DNA of 64,000 nucleotides from Rhodococcus sp. B50 (lineage in GTDB: Bacteria > Actinomycetota > Actinomycetes > Mycobacteriales > Mycobacteriaceae), in the NCBI RefSeq assembly GCF_013602415.1, contig NZ_WPAG02000002.1, positions 1,550,001 through 1,614,000 on the forward strand. The letters run 5' to 3'. The notes beneath the pieces are model-generated. The model worked only from the letters and a program-made list of their open reading frames with translations, was not told where the DNA came from and did not search any database. Of the stretch, positions 37,868 to 48,185 are shown one piece after another; the stretch's first letter is position 1, and every line of letters starts with the position of its first letter. The translations under genes and the position numbers were made by a program.

Positions 37868-38533
37868 GTGTACGTGGTGGTGATGGGGTGTGGTCGAGTC
37901 GGTTCGGCGGTGGCCACCGCTCTCGTCCGGCTCGGTCACGAGGTCGCGGTCATCGACCGAGACGAGACTGCGTTCGGGCGACTCGGCGACGACTTCCCCG
38001 GACATACAGTGCTCGGTATGGGCTTCGACCGGGACGTGCTGATCTCCGCCGGTATCGAACGCGCCGACGCCTTCGCGGCGGTCTCCTCCGGCGACAACTC
38101 GAACATCATCTCGACACGTGTGGCCCGCGAGACGTTCGCCGTCGAACGTGTCGTCGCGAGGATCTACGACGCCAAACGTGCGGCGGCGTACGAGCGGCTC
38201 GGCATCCCCACCGTGGCGACCGTGCCGTGGACCACCGATCGCTTCCTCCACGCGCTGACGCACGACAGTGAGACCGCCCGGTGGCGCGATCCCACCGGAT
38301 CCGTCGCGATAGCCGAGGTGAACGTGCACGAGGGATGGGTCGGGCGACGCGTCACCGACCTCGAGGAGGCCACCGGATCGCGCGTGGCTTTCCTGATCCG
38401 GTTCGGCAGCGGTCTGCTACCCGACCGCAGGACGGTGCTGCAGGCCGACGACTCCGTCTACATCGCGGCGGTGTCGGGTTCCGTCTCGGAGGCGATCACA
38501 CACGCCGAGAACCCACCGGTCGACGAGAACTGA
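37868..38533 (+). CDS. ceoB: TrkA-family potassium uptake regulator CeoB
   Basis: A 221-residue cytosolic RCK protein with an N-terminal Rossmann domain (VMGCGRVGSAVATAL, acidic ribose ligand in AVIDRDE) and a C-terminal RCK-C/TrkA-C domain from about residue 135. It binds NAD(H) and possibly a cyclic dinucleotide and gates a K+ transporter. GTG 37868 has GGAG 8 nt upstream. A possible -10, TACCGT, is at 37801. It pairs with ceoC, 25 bp downstream, and is divergent from the KimA-like gene. Confidence 0.9.
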   Translation: MYVVVMGCGRVGSAVATALVRLGHEVAVIDRDETAFGRLGDDFPGHTVLGMGFDRDVLISAGIERADAFAAVSSGDNSNIISTRVARETFAVERVVARIYDAKRAAAYERLGIPTVATVPWTTDRFLHALTHDSETARWRDPTGSVAIAEVNVHEGWVGRRVTDLEEATGSRVAFLIRFGSGLLPDRRTVLQADDSVYIAAVSGSVSEAITHAENPPVDEN

Positions 38534-38558
38534 CCCGCCCACCCGAGAGGAAGCTCAC

Positions 38559-39212
38559 ATGAAGGTGGCGATCGCCGGTGCCGGCGCGGTGGGACGCTCG
38601 ATAGCGCGCGAACTGCTGCGCAACGCCCACGAGGTGATGCTCATCGAACGCAAGCTCGAGCACGTCGAGCCGGACGCCGTTCCGGACGCGACATGGGTCC
38701 ACGCCGACGCGTGCGAACTCAGCTCGCTCGAATCCACCGGACTCGAACAGTACGACGTGGTGATCGCGGCGACGGGCGACGACAAGGCCAACCTGGTTCT
38801 CAGCCTGCTCGCGACCACCGAGTTCGGTGTCCCGCGGGTGGTTGCGCGCGTCAACGATCCGCGCAACGAGTGGCTGTTCGACGAATCGTGGGGCGTGGAC
38901 GTCGCGGTGTCCACGCCGCGCATGCTCGCGGCGCTGGTCGAGGAGGCCGTCACGGTCGGCGATCTGGTGCGGTTGATGACGCTCCGCAAGGGCGCGAACC
39001 TGGTGGAGGTCACCCTGCGGGACACCACCGCCCTGGCCGGGAAACCGGTTCGGAAACTGGAACTGCCCCGCGATACGGCGCTGGTGGCGATCCTGCGCGG
39101 CGGACGCGTGATCGTCCCGCAGCCGGACGATCCGCTCGAAGGCGGGGACGAACTGCTGTTCGTCACGGCGGAGGACGTCGAGGACGATCTTCGGCAGGCG
39201 GTGAACCGCTAG
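38559..39212 (+). CDS. ceoC: TrkA-family potassium uptake regulator CeoC
   Basis: The second RCK protein of the pair, 217 residues, with Rossmann loop IAGAGAVGRSIAREL, acidic residue in LIERKLE, and a TrkA-C domain beginning near KGANLVEVTL. A paralogue of CeoB by domain layout. The ATG has GAGAGGAAG about 6 nt upstream. Its TAG overlaps the stop of the convergent DUF3159 gene by 4 bp. No TrkH/TrkG channel gene is nearby. Confidence 0.9.
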   Translation: MKVAIAGAGAVGRSIARELLRNAHEVMLIERKLEHVEPDAVPDATWVHADACELSSLESTGLEQYDVVIAATGDDKANLVLSLLATTEFGVPRVVARVNDPRNEWLFDESWGVDVAVSTPRMLAALVEEAVTVGDLVRLMTLRKGANLVEVTLRDTTALAGKPVRKLELPRDTALVAILRGGRVIVPQPDDPLEGGDELLFVTAEDVEDDLRQAVNR

Positions 39213-39958
39213 TCGCGCGAACCGTGCCGGTCGCGGAGACGGTGCCGGCCGTCGAGTCCGTGCCGGTTCTCGGTGCCCGACTCGTCGTGGGAGCCCGACG
39301 TCTCGTGGGAGCCCTCGGTCGAAGGGTCCTCGAGGGTCTCGGCCTCGGCCGGCGGGGGTTCGACGATTCGGTCCGCGCGCCGGACCGCCCAGAGAGTGAC
39401 CAGCAGGGCGAGCGCGGTCAGCGGCCAGCCCATTCCGATCCGTGCGACCGCGAGCCACCCGGTGCGGTCCTCGTCGTAGAGGTGGTTCTGCACGAGATAG
39501 CGGCCGAGGAAGACCAGGGTCCATGCAAGGGTGGCGACATCGTAGGCACGCACCGCGGTGGGATGCGACCGCCACCGCGAACCCTGGCCGTTGAGCATCC
39601 CCCAGATCACGCCCACCAGCGGCCTACGGACGAGCACCGACAGAAGGAAGGCGCCCCCGTAGACCAGGCTCGCGTAGATCCCGAAGAGGAAGTATCCCTT
39701 CGCGTCGCCGGTGCGGTGAGCGATGAAGGCGCACAGGGCGACTCCGAAGAAGCCGGAGATCGCGGGCTGGATCGGCGTGCGCTGGATCAGGCGCCACACG
39801 AGCACCGCCAGTGCCACGCCCAAGGCCGTCCAGATGGCCGCCGTGAGCCCCCACACGCTGTTGACCGGCACGAACACCAGCACCGGCAGCGTCGAATAGA
39901 TCAACCCGCTGATCCCACCGAGTTGTTCGAGCATCGTCTGCTGGTTGGTGTCGCTCAC
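39209..39958 (-). CDS. DUF3159 membrane protein (Rv2693c-like)
   Basis: A 249-residue integral membrane protein with about six hydrophobic helices (for example IYSTLPVLVFVPVNSVWG near residue 20) and a charged C-terminal tail of ~35 residues rich in Glu, Ser and His. The DUF3159 family has no known function; its place beside the ceoBC genes is conserved in mycobacteria. The GTG start has AGGAG only 1-2 nt before it, so ATG 39934 is an alternative. Confidence 0.85.
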   Translation of the reverse strand: MSDTNQQTMLEQLGGISGLIYSTLPVLVFVPVNSVWGLTAAIWTALGVALAVLVWRLIQRTPIQPAISGFFGVALCAFIAHRTGDAKGYFLFGIYASLVYGGAFLLSVLVRRPLVGVIWGMLNGQGSRWRSHPTAVRAYDVATLAWTLVFLGRYLVQNHLYDEDRTGWLAVARIGMGWPLTALALLVTLWAVRRADRIVEPPPAEAETLEDPSTEGSHETSGSHDESGTENRHGLDGRHRLRDRHGSRD

Positions 39959-40057
39959 TCCTACGAGGGTGCCACATCGGGCACAGCGGTACGACCCCGC
40001 GTATTCGGGGGAACCACTCCGCGTACGCAGGGGCCGGTCACCCCCGGCGCGCGCCGG

Positions 40058-40432
40058 TCAAGCCGGTTCGCGCAGCTCGTAGTACGGGTTGTAGATCACC
40101 TTGCGTCCGTCGCGTTCTCCCACGCGACCGCGTACCGTCAACGTACGCCCGGGCTCGATCCCGGGGATGCGCCGACGACCGATCCACACGAGCTGGATCG
40201 AATCGGTCCCGTCGAAGAACTCCGCCTCGACGACGGCGGCAGCGGCACGCGAACACGACTCGACACTGCGGAGGCGTCCGTACATGGTCACTTCCTGACC
40301 GCGGGCGCATTCGACGACGGGTAGGGCGCCCGTGGAGTGCGAGGATTCGGCCATCTCCTCGGCATCGAGTTCTTCGATGTCCTCGGTGAGCCGCCGTGTG
40401 AGCCGACGCAGATAGCCGGCCGGGGAAGCCAT
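40058..40432 (-). CDS. OB-fold nucleic-acid-binding protein (Rv2694c-like)
   Basis: A 124-residue protein. The first ~40 residues form charged helices (RRLTRRLTEDIEELDAEEM), followed by an OB-fold strand set: VTMYGRLRSVE, VEAEFFDGTDSIQLVWIGRR, GRTLTVRGRVG and KVIYNPYYEL, like the RecG/DNA-binding OB family. CAGGAG lies 5 nt before the ATG. Role unknown; RNA or DNA binding is expected from the fold. Confidence 0.85.
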   Translation of the reverse strand: MASPAGYLRRLTRRLTEDIEELDAEEMAESSHSTGALPVVECARGQEVTMYGRLRSVESCSRAAAAVVEAEFFDGTDSIQLVWIGRRRIPGIEPGRTLTVRGRVGERDGRKVIYNPYYELREPA

Positions 40433-40636
40433 AACACGCTCCTGTACGGAAGGGCACGGATCACGTGCCACCGGACTCTTCTTCGACCGCCACTGTAGAC
40501 GCATTCTCGCCGGATACAAGTTGCACGGTGCACACCACCGTGCAGGCACCGTCGACCTGGTGTGCAGGCACCGCCGGCACGACCGTGTGGGCAGGTGAGC
40601 GTGGTTTCCGGGGACCGATGGTGCAGGATCGTCCGC

Positions 40637-41386
40637 ATGTCCCGCAACGAATCCCCGGTCTCCCCGGACGCCGGTCCGTCCCGGCCGGTCGCCCGCACCG
40701 CGGTCGTGCTTCCCGGCACGGGTTCGGACGCATGCTTCGCCGAGAAGGCGTTCGGCCCCGAACTCCGACGCCGCGGCATCACGCCGATCACCGTCGATCC
40801 GGACCCTCGCGGTGTCGTGGCGAGCTACGTCGCGGCGCTCGACGATGCCGCGGCGGACGGACCGATCCTCGTCGGTGGGGTGTCGATCGGTGCGGCCGTC
40901 GCGCTGAGGTGGGCGTTCGACAATCCCGACCGTGTCGTCGGCGTCCTCGCGGCCCTACCGGCGTGGACCGGCGATCCACTGGAGGCCCCGGCGGCTGCGA
41001 GCGCGCGGTGGACGGCGACCGAGCTACGCACTCACGGACTCGAAGCGGTCACCGCGGCGATGGCGGCCTCGAGTCCGTCCTGGCTCGCAGGGGAGCTGAC
41101 CCGCTCGTGGAGCGCCCAGTGGCCCGACCTTCCGTCCGCGCTGGACGAGGCCGCGCGCTATCGGTCGCTCGACGTCGACGAGCTCCGGGCCGTGAGGGCG
41201 CCGGCCGGTGTCGCCGCGGCGGTCGACGACGCGGTTCATCCGCTGGAGGTGGGGCGGCAATGGGCACGCGAGATCCCGCGGGCGGAACTCGCGACGGTGG
41301 AACTCGCGCAGGTCGGGAGCGATCCCGCAGTGCTCGGCACGCTCTGTCTCACAGCCCTCGACCGGATCGTTGCGGTATCGCCCTAG
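40637..41386 (+). CDS. Alpha/beta hydrolase (Rv2695-like)
   Basis: A 249-residue cytosolic protein with an alpha/beta hydrolase fold: oxyanion strand AVVLPGTGSDACF and nucleophile elbow GGVSIGAA (Ser in GxSxG form) near residue 84. A candidate His lies in DDAVHPLEVG. No signal peptide is seen. ATG 40637 lies 7 nt after CAGGAT, a weak -10. Its stop overlaps the convergent DUF3710 gene by 4 bp. Substrate unknown. Confidence 0.82.
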   Translation: MSRNESPVSPDAGPSRPVARTAVVLPGTGSDACFAEKAFGPELRRRGITPITVDPDPRGVVASYVAALDDAAADGPILVGGVSIGAAVALRWAFDNPDRVVGVLAALPAWTGDPLEAPAAASARWTATELRTHGLEAVTAAMAASSPSWLAGELTRSWSAQWPDLPSALDEAARYRSLDVDELRAVRAPAGVAAAVDDAVHPLEVGRQWAREIPRAELATVELAQVGSDPAVLGTLCLTALDRIVAVSP

Positions 41387-42231
41387 AAGCCGAGTTGTTG
41401 CATCGCCGAACCGGATTCGCCGCGGCGCGGCGGAGGGGTCTGCTGGGTGGGTCGGGGCTGCTGAGTCTGCTGGGTGGGCGGGGCCGGCCGCGCCGTCCGA
41501 GGGGCGGGCTGTGCCGAAGCAGGTCCGGGCTGCTGCTGCTGCTGCGCCGCCTGCTGCTGTTGTTGCTGTTGCGCTGCGACGAGCTGACGGGTGAGCGCCT
41601 CGGGGAGCACGATCGGCAGCGGCGTACGGACCGGATGGGGGTCTGCTCCTCGCCGGACGACGGTTCCGGAGATCACCGAGCGTGCGATCCCGACGAGTTC
41701 GGAATCGGCTCCCGCATTCCCGGGAGGCGCCGCCACGACACAGCGGATCATCCAGCGGAAACCGTCGACACCGATGAATCGCAGATCGGCGTTCGCGGCC
41801 CTGCCGTGCAGTTCACGGCCCCACGGGCCCGATTCGATGCTGACCTCTGCGTTGTCGTTACGCAGGGTCTCCGCGAGTTCGGCGGCGACCTCGCGCCACT
41901 GTCCCGGCGACTTCGGCGCGGCGTACGCGGAAACCGTGATGCGTCCGAACTGGGTCACCAGGTGGACGTTCTGAGGCGTTCCGTTCGGCGCCATCTCGAC
42001 CTGGATCTGGCCGCCGGCCGGCAGCGGGACGAGCACGGATCCGAGATCGAGACGGGAGGCGGCCATCGTCTCCTCGTCGACCTCGTCGATGTCGTACGGA
42101 CCGGAATCGGCTGCGCTGCCGGTGGCGTATTCGTCGTATGCCTCGTCGGAAGGCTCGTCGTATGCGCCGAGATCGCCGCCGGGTGCAGCGGCGTCGGTCG
42201 CCTCGCGGTTCTTGCGGCGTCGTCCGAACAT
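41383..42231 (-). CDS. DUF3710 protein with Gln/Pro-rich tail (Rv2696c-like)
   Basis: A 282-residue conserved actinobacterial protein. The N-terminal ~55 residues are acidic and disordered, the middle (about 60-205) is the globular DUF3710 domain with GRITVSAYAAPKSPGQWREVA and RFIGVDGFRWMIRCVVA, and the end is a low-complexity Gln/Pro tail with runs of 5-7 glutamines coded by repeated CTG/TTG on the plus strand (41529-41579). AAGGAGG lies 9 nt before the ATG, and dut ends one base upstream, so they form an operon. Function unknown. Confidence 0.88.
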   Translation of the reverse strand: MFGRRRKNREATDAAAPGGDLGAYDEPSDEAYDEYATGSAADSGPYDIDEVDEETMAASRLDLGSVLVPLPAGGQIQVEMAPNGTPQNVHLVTQFGRITVSAYAAPKSPGQWREVAAELAETLRNDNAEVSIESGPWGRELHGRAANADLRFIGVDGFRWMIRCVVAAPPGNAGADSELVGIARSVISGTVVRRGADPHPVRTPLPIVLPEALTRQLVAAQQQQQQQAAQQQQQPGPASAQPAPRTARPAPPTQQTQQPRPTQQTPPPRRGESGSAMQQLGF

Positions 42232-42232
42232 G

Positions 42233-42703
42233 TCAGGAACCCTCCTTCACGAGGCCGGCGTGTCCGCCGCTCGATCCGTATCCGCCGCTGCCCCGCGTCG
42301 TGTCGTCGAGCTCGTCCACTTCGACGAAGTCGACGAGTTCGACGCGCTGGACGAGCAACTGCGCGATGCGGTCGCCTCGGCGGAGTTCGACGGCGCGCTC
42401 GGTGTCGTGGTTGATCAGGCACACCTTGATCTCTCCACGGTAGCCCGCGTCGACCGTCCCGGGTGTGTTCACGACGGACAGTCCGAACTTGGCGGCGAGG
42501 CCGGAACGCGGGTGGATCAATCCGACCGTTCCCACGGGCAGTGCCACGGCGATGCCGGTGCCGACGAGCGCTCGCTCCCCCGGACCGAGGGTCACGTCGA
42601 CCGAGGTGCACAGGTCCACGCCGGCGTCACCGGGATGGGCGCGAGTGGGCACGGGAAGCTCCGGATCGAGCCGGCGCAGCGGTATCGGGGGAAGATCGGT
42701 CAC
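42233..42703 (-). CDS. dut: Deoxyuridine 5'-triphosphate nucleotidohydrolase
   Basis: Hydrolyses dUTP to dUMP and pyrophosphate, keeping uracil out of DNA. All five trimeric dUTPase motifs are seen in 156 residues: motif 1 HPGDAGVDL, motif 2 HPRSGLA, motif 3 [10 protein letters not shown], motif 4 GDRIAQLLV and motif 5 [12 protein letters not shown] 42703 lies 8 nt after TAGTCT (42717-42712), consistent with leaderless initiation. Confidence 0.97.
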   Translation of the reverse strand: MTDLPPIPLRRLDPELPVPTRAHPGDAGVDLCTSVDVTLGPGERALVGTGIAVALPVGTVGLIHPRSGLAAKFGLSVVNTPGTVDAGYRGEIKVCLINHDTERAVELRRGDRIAQLLVQRVELVDFVEVDELDDTTRGSGGYGSSGGHAGLVKEGS

Positions 42704-42760
42704 GTCGACCGAGACTACTCGCGTGCCGGGCCGCTCCCCCGAGGCGACTATCCTTACGGT

Positions 42761-43264
42761 GTGTCCCGATCTTCGCGCACCTCAGCGACAACACCCCCGA
42801 CGGCCGACGCTCCGACCTTCTCCGAGCGGATGTGGGTGCCGTGGTGGTGGTGGCCTATCGGACTCGGGGTGGCCGCTCTGCTCGCGGCGGAGCTGCACAT
42901 GGGCGCACCGGGGATGTACGCGTGGCTGCCCTACGTTCTGCTGCTTCCGGTGCCGATCTGGGTCCTCACCTGGCTCTCACGCAGCAGGGTCGAGGTGGTG
43001 GGCGGCGAACTCGTCGTCGGTCGCGCACATCTGCCCGTCGATGTGATCTCGCGGGGGGTGGTGGTTCCGCACTCGGCCAAGAGCGCCGCGATGGGACGTC
43101 AGCTCGATCCGGCGGCGTTCGTCCAGCACCGTCCCTGGGTGCGGACCATGGCACTCGTCGTGCTCGACGACCCGGAGGATCCGACACCGTACTGGCTGGT
43201 CAGCACGCGGCGTCCGGCCGAACTGCTCGCGGCACTGGGTTGTGACGAGTCGGGCGGCAAGTAG
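42761..43264 (+). CDS. DUF3093 membrane protein (Rv2698-like)
   Basis: A 167-residue protein with two adjacent transmembrane helices near residues 27-70 ([12 protein letters not shown] and [15 protein letters not shown]) and a C-terminal domain that resembles a PH-like fold. It has the conserved HLPVDVIS and [13 protein letters not shown] segments. GTG 42761 lies 6 nt after TATCCT (42749-42754). Divergent from dut, with both -10 elements inside 57 bp. Function unknown. Confidence 0.85.
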   Translation: MSRSSRTSATTPPTADAPTFSERMWVPWWWWPIGLGVAALLAAELHMGAPGMYAWLPYVLLLPVPIWVLTWLSRSRVEVVGGELVVGRAHLPVDVISRGVVVPHSAKSAAMGRQLDPAAFVQHRPWVRTMALVVLDDPEDPTPYWLVSTRRPAELLAALGCDESGGK

Positions 43265-43404
43265 AGGCACAGAAGCGGGGGCACAGAAATAGAGCTCCGG
43301 ACGCAGAGTGCAGCGGGAGCCGCCCCAGCGCCGGGGTCGTACCGAGGAGACACGGGTGACCACGGCGCACCGTCATCACCCGGCCTCGTATCGCACCTAT
43401 GTCC

Positions 43405-43707
43405 TCACGCCGCGCAGTCCCGGCAGATCATGACTCCGTTCTCCTCGCTCGCGAGCCTGCTCCGGTGGTGCACCAGGAAACAGCTCGAGCAGGTGAACTC
43501 GTCGGCCTGCTTCGGGACGACCCGCACCGACAGTTCTTCTCCGGACAGATCCGCCCCGGGCAGCTCGAAGGACTCGGCGGTGTCCGATTCGTCGACGTCC
43601 ACCACTGCGGACTGGGCCTCGTTACGCCGGGCCTTCAATTCCTCGAGTGAATCCTCCGACACATCGTCGCTGTCGGTCCGCCGGGGTGCGTCGTAGTCAG
43701 TCGCCAT
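43405..43707 (-). CDS. DUF4193 zinc-ribbon protein (Rv2699c-like)
   Basis: A 100-residue acidic protein with two cysteine pairs, CSSC and CRDC, in the C-terminal third, forming a probable zinc ribbon, and a long charged N-terminal half. The family is restricted to actinobacteria and widely conserved. AGAGGAA lies just before the ATG. The abundance of acidic residues and the ribbon suggest protein or RNAP contact, but that is guesswork. Confidence 0.9.
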   Translation of the reverse strand: MATDYDAPRRTDSDDVSEDSLEELKARRNEAQSAVVDVDESDTAESFELPGADLSGEELSVRVVPKQADEFTCSSCFLVHHRSRLASEENGVMICRDCAA

Positions 43708-44068
43708 TTCCTCTTACCTTCTAGTACTCGTACCGGTAGCCGGCCGGGACACGGACGGTGCTCCCGGCCAAGGCAACGCACGACCGCCCGTTGGAGTTCC
43801 CGACGGGTGTGTCACCGGGGTGACATACCCGAATTCACTCTGATTCCACGCCGAACCGCTCGTTCTTGGACGGTTCGGCCGCCGAACAATAGCCGACCTT
43901 GCGCACGAATATGCAATCGATGCGTGGAAACGCGCGAAATTGTCCGGCAATCGTCATCAACAACACAACGATCCGTGACATTTCCTCGGGTCGGTGGTTC
44001 CGCCGACGCAGTCTCCGACCTCTACAGTGAGTGCGACGATCCCGGCAGTAGACGAGAGGCAGGGCCGC
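43708..44068. other. Divergent intergenic region DUF4193 / cei
   Basis: A 361-bp region without a supported gene. TACTAG just upstream of the DUF4193 leader may be its -10. TACAGT at 44023-44028 gives a likely start for cei near 44035, leaving a ~35-nt leader with a GAGAGGCAGGG ribosome binding site. The middle part is less GC-rich; no repeat was recognised. Confidence 0.5.
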
Positions 44069-44752
44069 GTGGTTTCCCTGATCACCGAAGGAAGCGCAAC
44101 CGATCGCCGCGGCCGCCCGTTCCGCCGGCGCCGGGTGGTCCCGGCCGCGGTGGCCGGCGCCGTTCTCGCTGCGGCCACCATCGTCGTATGGACCTCGGTG
44201 ATCAGTTCCTCGGAACCCGTCACGACCACCGTGGCGTGCAATGCTCCGCCGACCGAGGCGACCGATCCCGAAGGCCCGCAACCTGCTCCGCTCGGCGAGG
44301 TCGTGGACCGGTCGGCGCTGCTCGAGGTCGAACCCGCTCCCCTGGCGGCCACCCGGGTGCGCGTGTTCAATGCCAACGGCGAACGCGGTCAGGCGACGCA
44401 TGTGGCCGCGCAGTTGAGCGATTACGGCTTCTCGAGCCCACCCGACGTGCAGGCCGGCAACGATCCGGTCTATGTCGACCAGAACATGCAGTGCCAGGGG
44501 CAGATCCGGTTCGGTGAGGCCGGGCGTGCAGCTGCGTCATCGGTGTGGTTGCTCGCTCCGTGCGCCGAGTTGGTGCAGGACACACGCGAGGACGACACGG
44601 TCGATCTCGCGCTCGGGACCTACTTCCGCGAGGTCTCTCCCGGGGCGGATGCAGAGGAGGTTCTGCGGGCGCTGCGCGAGGTTCCGGCGGGCGAACAGAC
44701 GGCTCCGCTCGACCTCGATCTGCTCACGGCCGCACGCAATGCCCGATGCTGA
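44069..44752 (+). CDS. cei: Envelope integrity protein Cei
   Basis: A 227-residue protein with a short cytosolic Arg-rich N-terminus, one transmembrane helix (about residues 25-45, VVPAAVAGAVLAAATIVVW) and a periplasmic LytR C-terminal-type domain (TRVRVFNANGERGQATHVAAQL). Four cysteines outside the membrane may form disulfides. The mycobacterial homologue Rv2700 supports envelope integrity. GTG 44069 was chosen because the mapped -10 at 44023 would make upstream starts untranscribed. Confidence 0.88.
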   Translation: MVSLITEGSATDRRGRPFRRRRVVPAAVAGAVLAAATIVVWTSVISSSEPVTTTVACNAPPTEATDPEGPQPAPLGEVVDRSALLEVEPAPLAATRVRVFNANGERGQATHVAAQLSDYGFSSPPDVQAGNDPVYVDQNMQCQGQIRFGEAGRAAASSVWLLAPCAELVQDTREDDTVDLALGTYFREVSPGADAEEVLRALREVPAGEQTAPLDLDLLTAARNARC

Positions 44753-44838
44753 AACCGTTTTCACAGACCGTGCATCCTGTTTTTCGTCACTCTCTCCGTA
44801 AATGGTGACCTACGACAATTTCCGACGTGACGAAACGG

Positions 44839-45714
44839 TCAATTCGGAATTGCGTCGAACGCTCCGATTTCGGCGAGGAGAGTTTCGAAATCGGCGGCGA
44901 GTCCCGGCGCGACCGCAACGGTGAGTTCGCCGTCGTCTCCGGTGCCTGTCGGGACACGCACCACCGCGCCGGCTTCCGCGGCGACGAGAGCCCCCGCCGC
45001 CCAGTCCCACGGGCCGAGCCCGTGTTCGTAGTGGGCGTCGACCCGACCGGCCGCCACCATGCACAGGTCGAGCGCGGCCGCTCCGACACGCCGGATGTCG
45101 CGCACCCTGGGCAGTAACGCCGCCACCAACTCTCCCTGACGCGCACGCCGTTGCGGGGAGTACGAGAAGCCTGTCGCCACGAGCGCCATCCGCGGCTCGG
45201 TCACCGGATTGCAGCGCAACCGGACCCGTGTGCCACCCGTCTCCAGGTATGCACCGAGGCCCTCCGAGGCGGAGAACGTCTCCCCGGAGGAAATGTCGAC
45301 GACGGCACCGGCCACCGAACGTCCGTCGACCTGTGCGGCCACCGAGACCGCCGACGCCGGGAGCCCGTACACGAAGTTCACGGTGCCGTCGATGGGATCG
45401 ACAACCCACACGACCTCGCTCGCGGTCGTCGATGTCACACCGTCACCGCTGGTCTCCTCCCCCAGGAAGGCGTCCTCGGGCCGCAGTTCGGCGAGTCTGC
45501 GCCGGATGAGCTCCTCACTCTCGGTGTCGGCGGCTGTGACGGGATCGGTCGCCGTCGACTTCGTCCCGACACGGGCGGCTTCCCCCGATCCCGGAGGGCC
45601 GAACAACTCGGCTCTGCGTGCACGGACATAGCTCGCGGCCTCACGTGCGACGGTCACGGCGACGTCCCTCAACGCGGACGACTCGGATTCGGAGAGCGTT
45701 CTCTGGGCATGCAC
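44839..45714 (-). CDS. suhB: Inositol monophosphatase family protein (SuhB-like)
   Basis: A Mg2+-dependent phosphatase (291 residues) acting on inositol phosphates or 3'-phosphoadenosine 5'-phosphate. Metal ligands are seen in [15 protein letters not shown] and the C-terminal [14 protein letters not shown]. In mycobacteria SuhB (Rv2701c) is in the same place and can supply free inositol for phosphatidylinositol. GTG 45714 is the likely start; a much longer frame upstream runs antisense through ppgK and sigA and is not coding. Divergent from ppgK. Confidence 0.92.
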   Translation of the reverse strand: MHAQRTLSESESSALRDVAVTVAREAASYVRARRAELFGPPGSGEAARVGTKSTATDPVTAADTESEELIRRRLAELRPEDAFLGEETSGDGVTSTTASEVVWVVDPIDGTVNFVYGLPASAVSVAAQVDGRSVAGAVVDISSGETFSASEGLGAYLETGGTRVRLRCNPVTEPRMALVATGFSYSPQRRARQGELVAALLPRVRDIRRVGAAALDLCMVAAGRVDAHYEHGLGPWDWAAGALVAAEAGAVVRVPTGTGDDGELTVAVAPGLAADFETLLAEIGAFDAIPN

Positions 45715-45831
45715 GATCCGATCCGAACACAGTGCCGAAGGTTTTGCCACCGAGCGCCGCACCGGGCGGCACCGGGCATTATCGTTGCCACACGAGCGGT
45801 GCAGCCGGCCCCCAGCGAGAGGAAGTGCACG

Positions 45832-46617
45832 ATGGCACAGGACGTCCCCACGGACCGATCGAATCCGGGCAACCACGGATTCGGTGTCGACATCGGGGGA
45901 AGTGGCGTCAAGGGTGCCGTGGTGGACCTCGATACGGGTCGCCTGGTCGGCGATCGGATCAAGCTTCTCACTCCGCAACCGTCCACTCCGGAGGCCGTGG
46001 CGAAGACGGTGGCACAGATCGTCGAGCAGGCGGGCTGGTCGGGCCCTGTCGGCGTGACCCTGCCGAGCGTGGTCACCGGGGGTGTGGCCCGGACCGCCGC
46101 CAACATCGACAAGTCGTGGATCGGCACCGACGCTCGTTCCCTCTTCTCCCACGTACTCGACGGCCGGGACGTCTCGGTGCTCAACGACGCGGACGCCGCC
46201 GGCATCGCCGAGGACCGCTTCGGTGCCGCCAAGGACACCGACGGCGTGGTGATCCTCCTGACCTTCGGAACCGGGATCGGTTCGGCCGTCCTGCACAACG
46301 GTGTACTTCTGCCCAACACCGAGTTCGGGCACATGGAGGTCGACGGCAAAGAGGCCGAGCACCGCGCCGCCTCGTCCGTCAAGGAACGCGACGACCTGTC
46401 GTACAAGCAGTGGGCCAAGGAGGTCTCCCGCGTCCTCGTACGCTTCGAGGATCTGCTCTGGCCCGATCTGTTCATCGCAGGGGGTGGGATCAGCCGCAAG
46501 CACGAGAAGTGGATCCCGCTCCTGACCAACCGCACGCCGGTGGTCCCCGCCGAACTGCGCAACGCGGCAGGAATCGTCGGGGCTGCTTATGCTGCGAAAA
46601 CAGGTGTCACTCCCTGA
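45832..46617 (+). CDS. ppgK: Polyphosphate glucokinase
   Basis: Phosphorylates glucose using polyphosphate (and usually ATP). The 261-residue ROK-type protein has the phosphate loop [32 protein letters not shown] with the catalytic Asp, and [12 protein letters not shown] plus [17 protein letters not shown] lies 7 nt before the ATG. TATCGT at 45780-45785 is a candidate -10. It precedes sigA as in M. tuberculosis (Rv2702). Confidence 0.95.
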   Translation: MAQDVPTDRSNPGNHGFGVDIGGSGVKGAVVDLDTGRLVGDRIKLLTPQPSTPEAVAKTVAQIVEQAGWSGPVGVTLPSVVTGGVARTAANIDKSWIGTDARSLFSHVLDGRDVSVLNDADAAGIAEDRFGAAKDTDGVVILLTFGTGIGSAVLHNGVLLPNTEFGHMEVDGKEAEHRAASSVKERDDLSYKQWAKEVSRVLVRFEDLLWPDLFIAGGGISRKHEKWIPLLTNRTPVVPAELRNAAGIVGAAYAAKTGVTP

Positions 46618-46647
46618 GTCCGGCGCATCGGCCGCCCGAGGGATCGT

Positions 46648-46653
46648 TACAAT
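46648..46653 (+). promoter_or_regulatory. Candidate -10 of sigA
   Basis: TACAAT is the best match to TATAAT upstream of sigA and would start a transcript about 90 nt before the GTG. No clear -35 is seen. Confidence 0.4.
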
Positions 46654-46751
46654 GGTCCCCAGCAGGCCGGAACCGGCCCTCATCCCGACAGACCTCTCCG
46701 CCGGAGCACCTCTGGCGCGACGCCGCACTACCTCGTCACGAAAGGGCGTAC

Positions 46752-48119
<1,368 letters not shown>

Positions 48120-48132
48120 TATCTGTCACGGC

Positions 48133-48164
48133 AACGAGGGCCACCCGTCCGGGTGGCCCTCGTT
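48133..48164. terminator. Terminator between sigA and khtU-like gene
   Basis: A perfect 14-bp stem (AACGAGGGCCACCC with its complement) with a 4-nt GTCC loop, 14 bp after the sigA stop and 22 bp from the convergent gene. No T run, as usual for GC-rich actinobacteria. Confidence 0.8.
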
Positions 48165-48185
48165 CGTCGTTCCGGACCGCGGCCG

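Noticed and set aside
41529..41579. CTG/TTG repeats as a CRISPR-like or tandem-repeat element
   Set aside because: They are in-frame glutamine codons within the DUF3710 gene; there are no spacers.
43714..43950. A 78-codon minus-strand ORF in the DUF4193/cei gap
   Set aside because: No ribosome binding site, no recognisable family and composition like random GC-rich sequence; cannot be supported.
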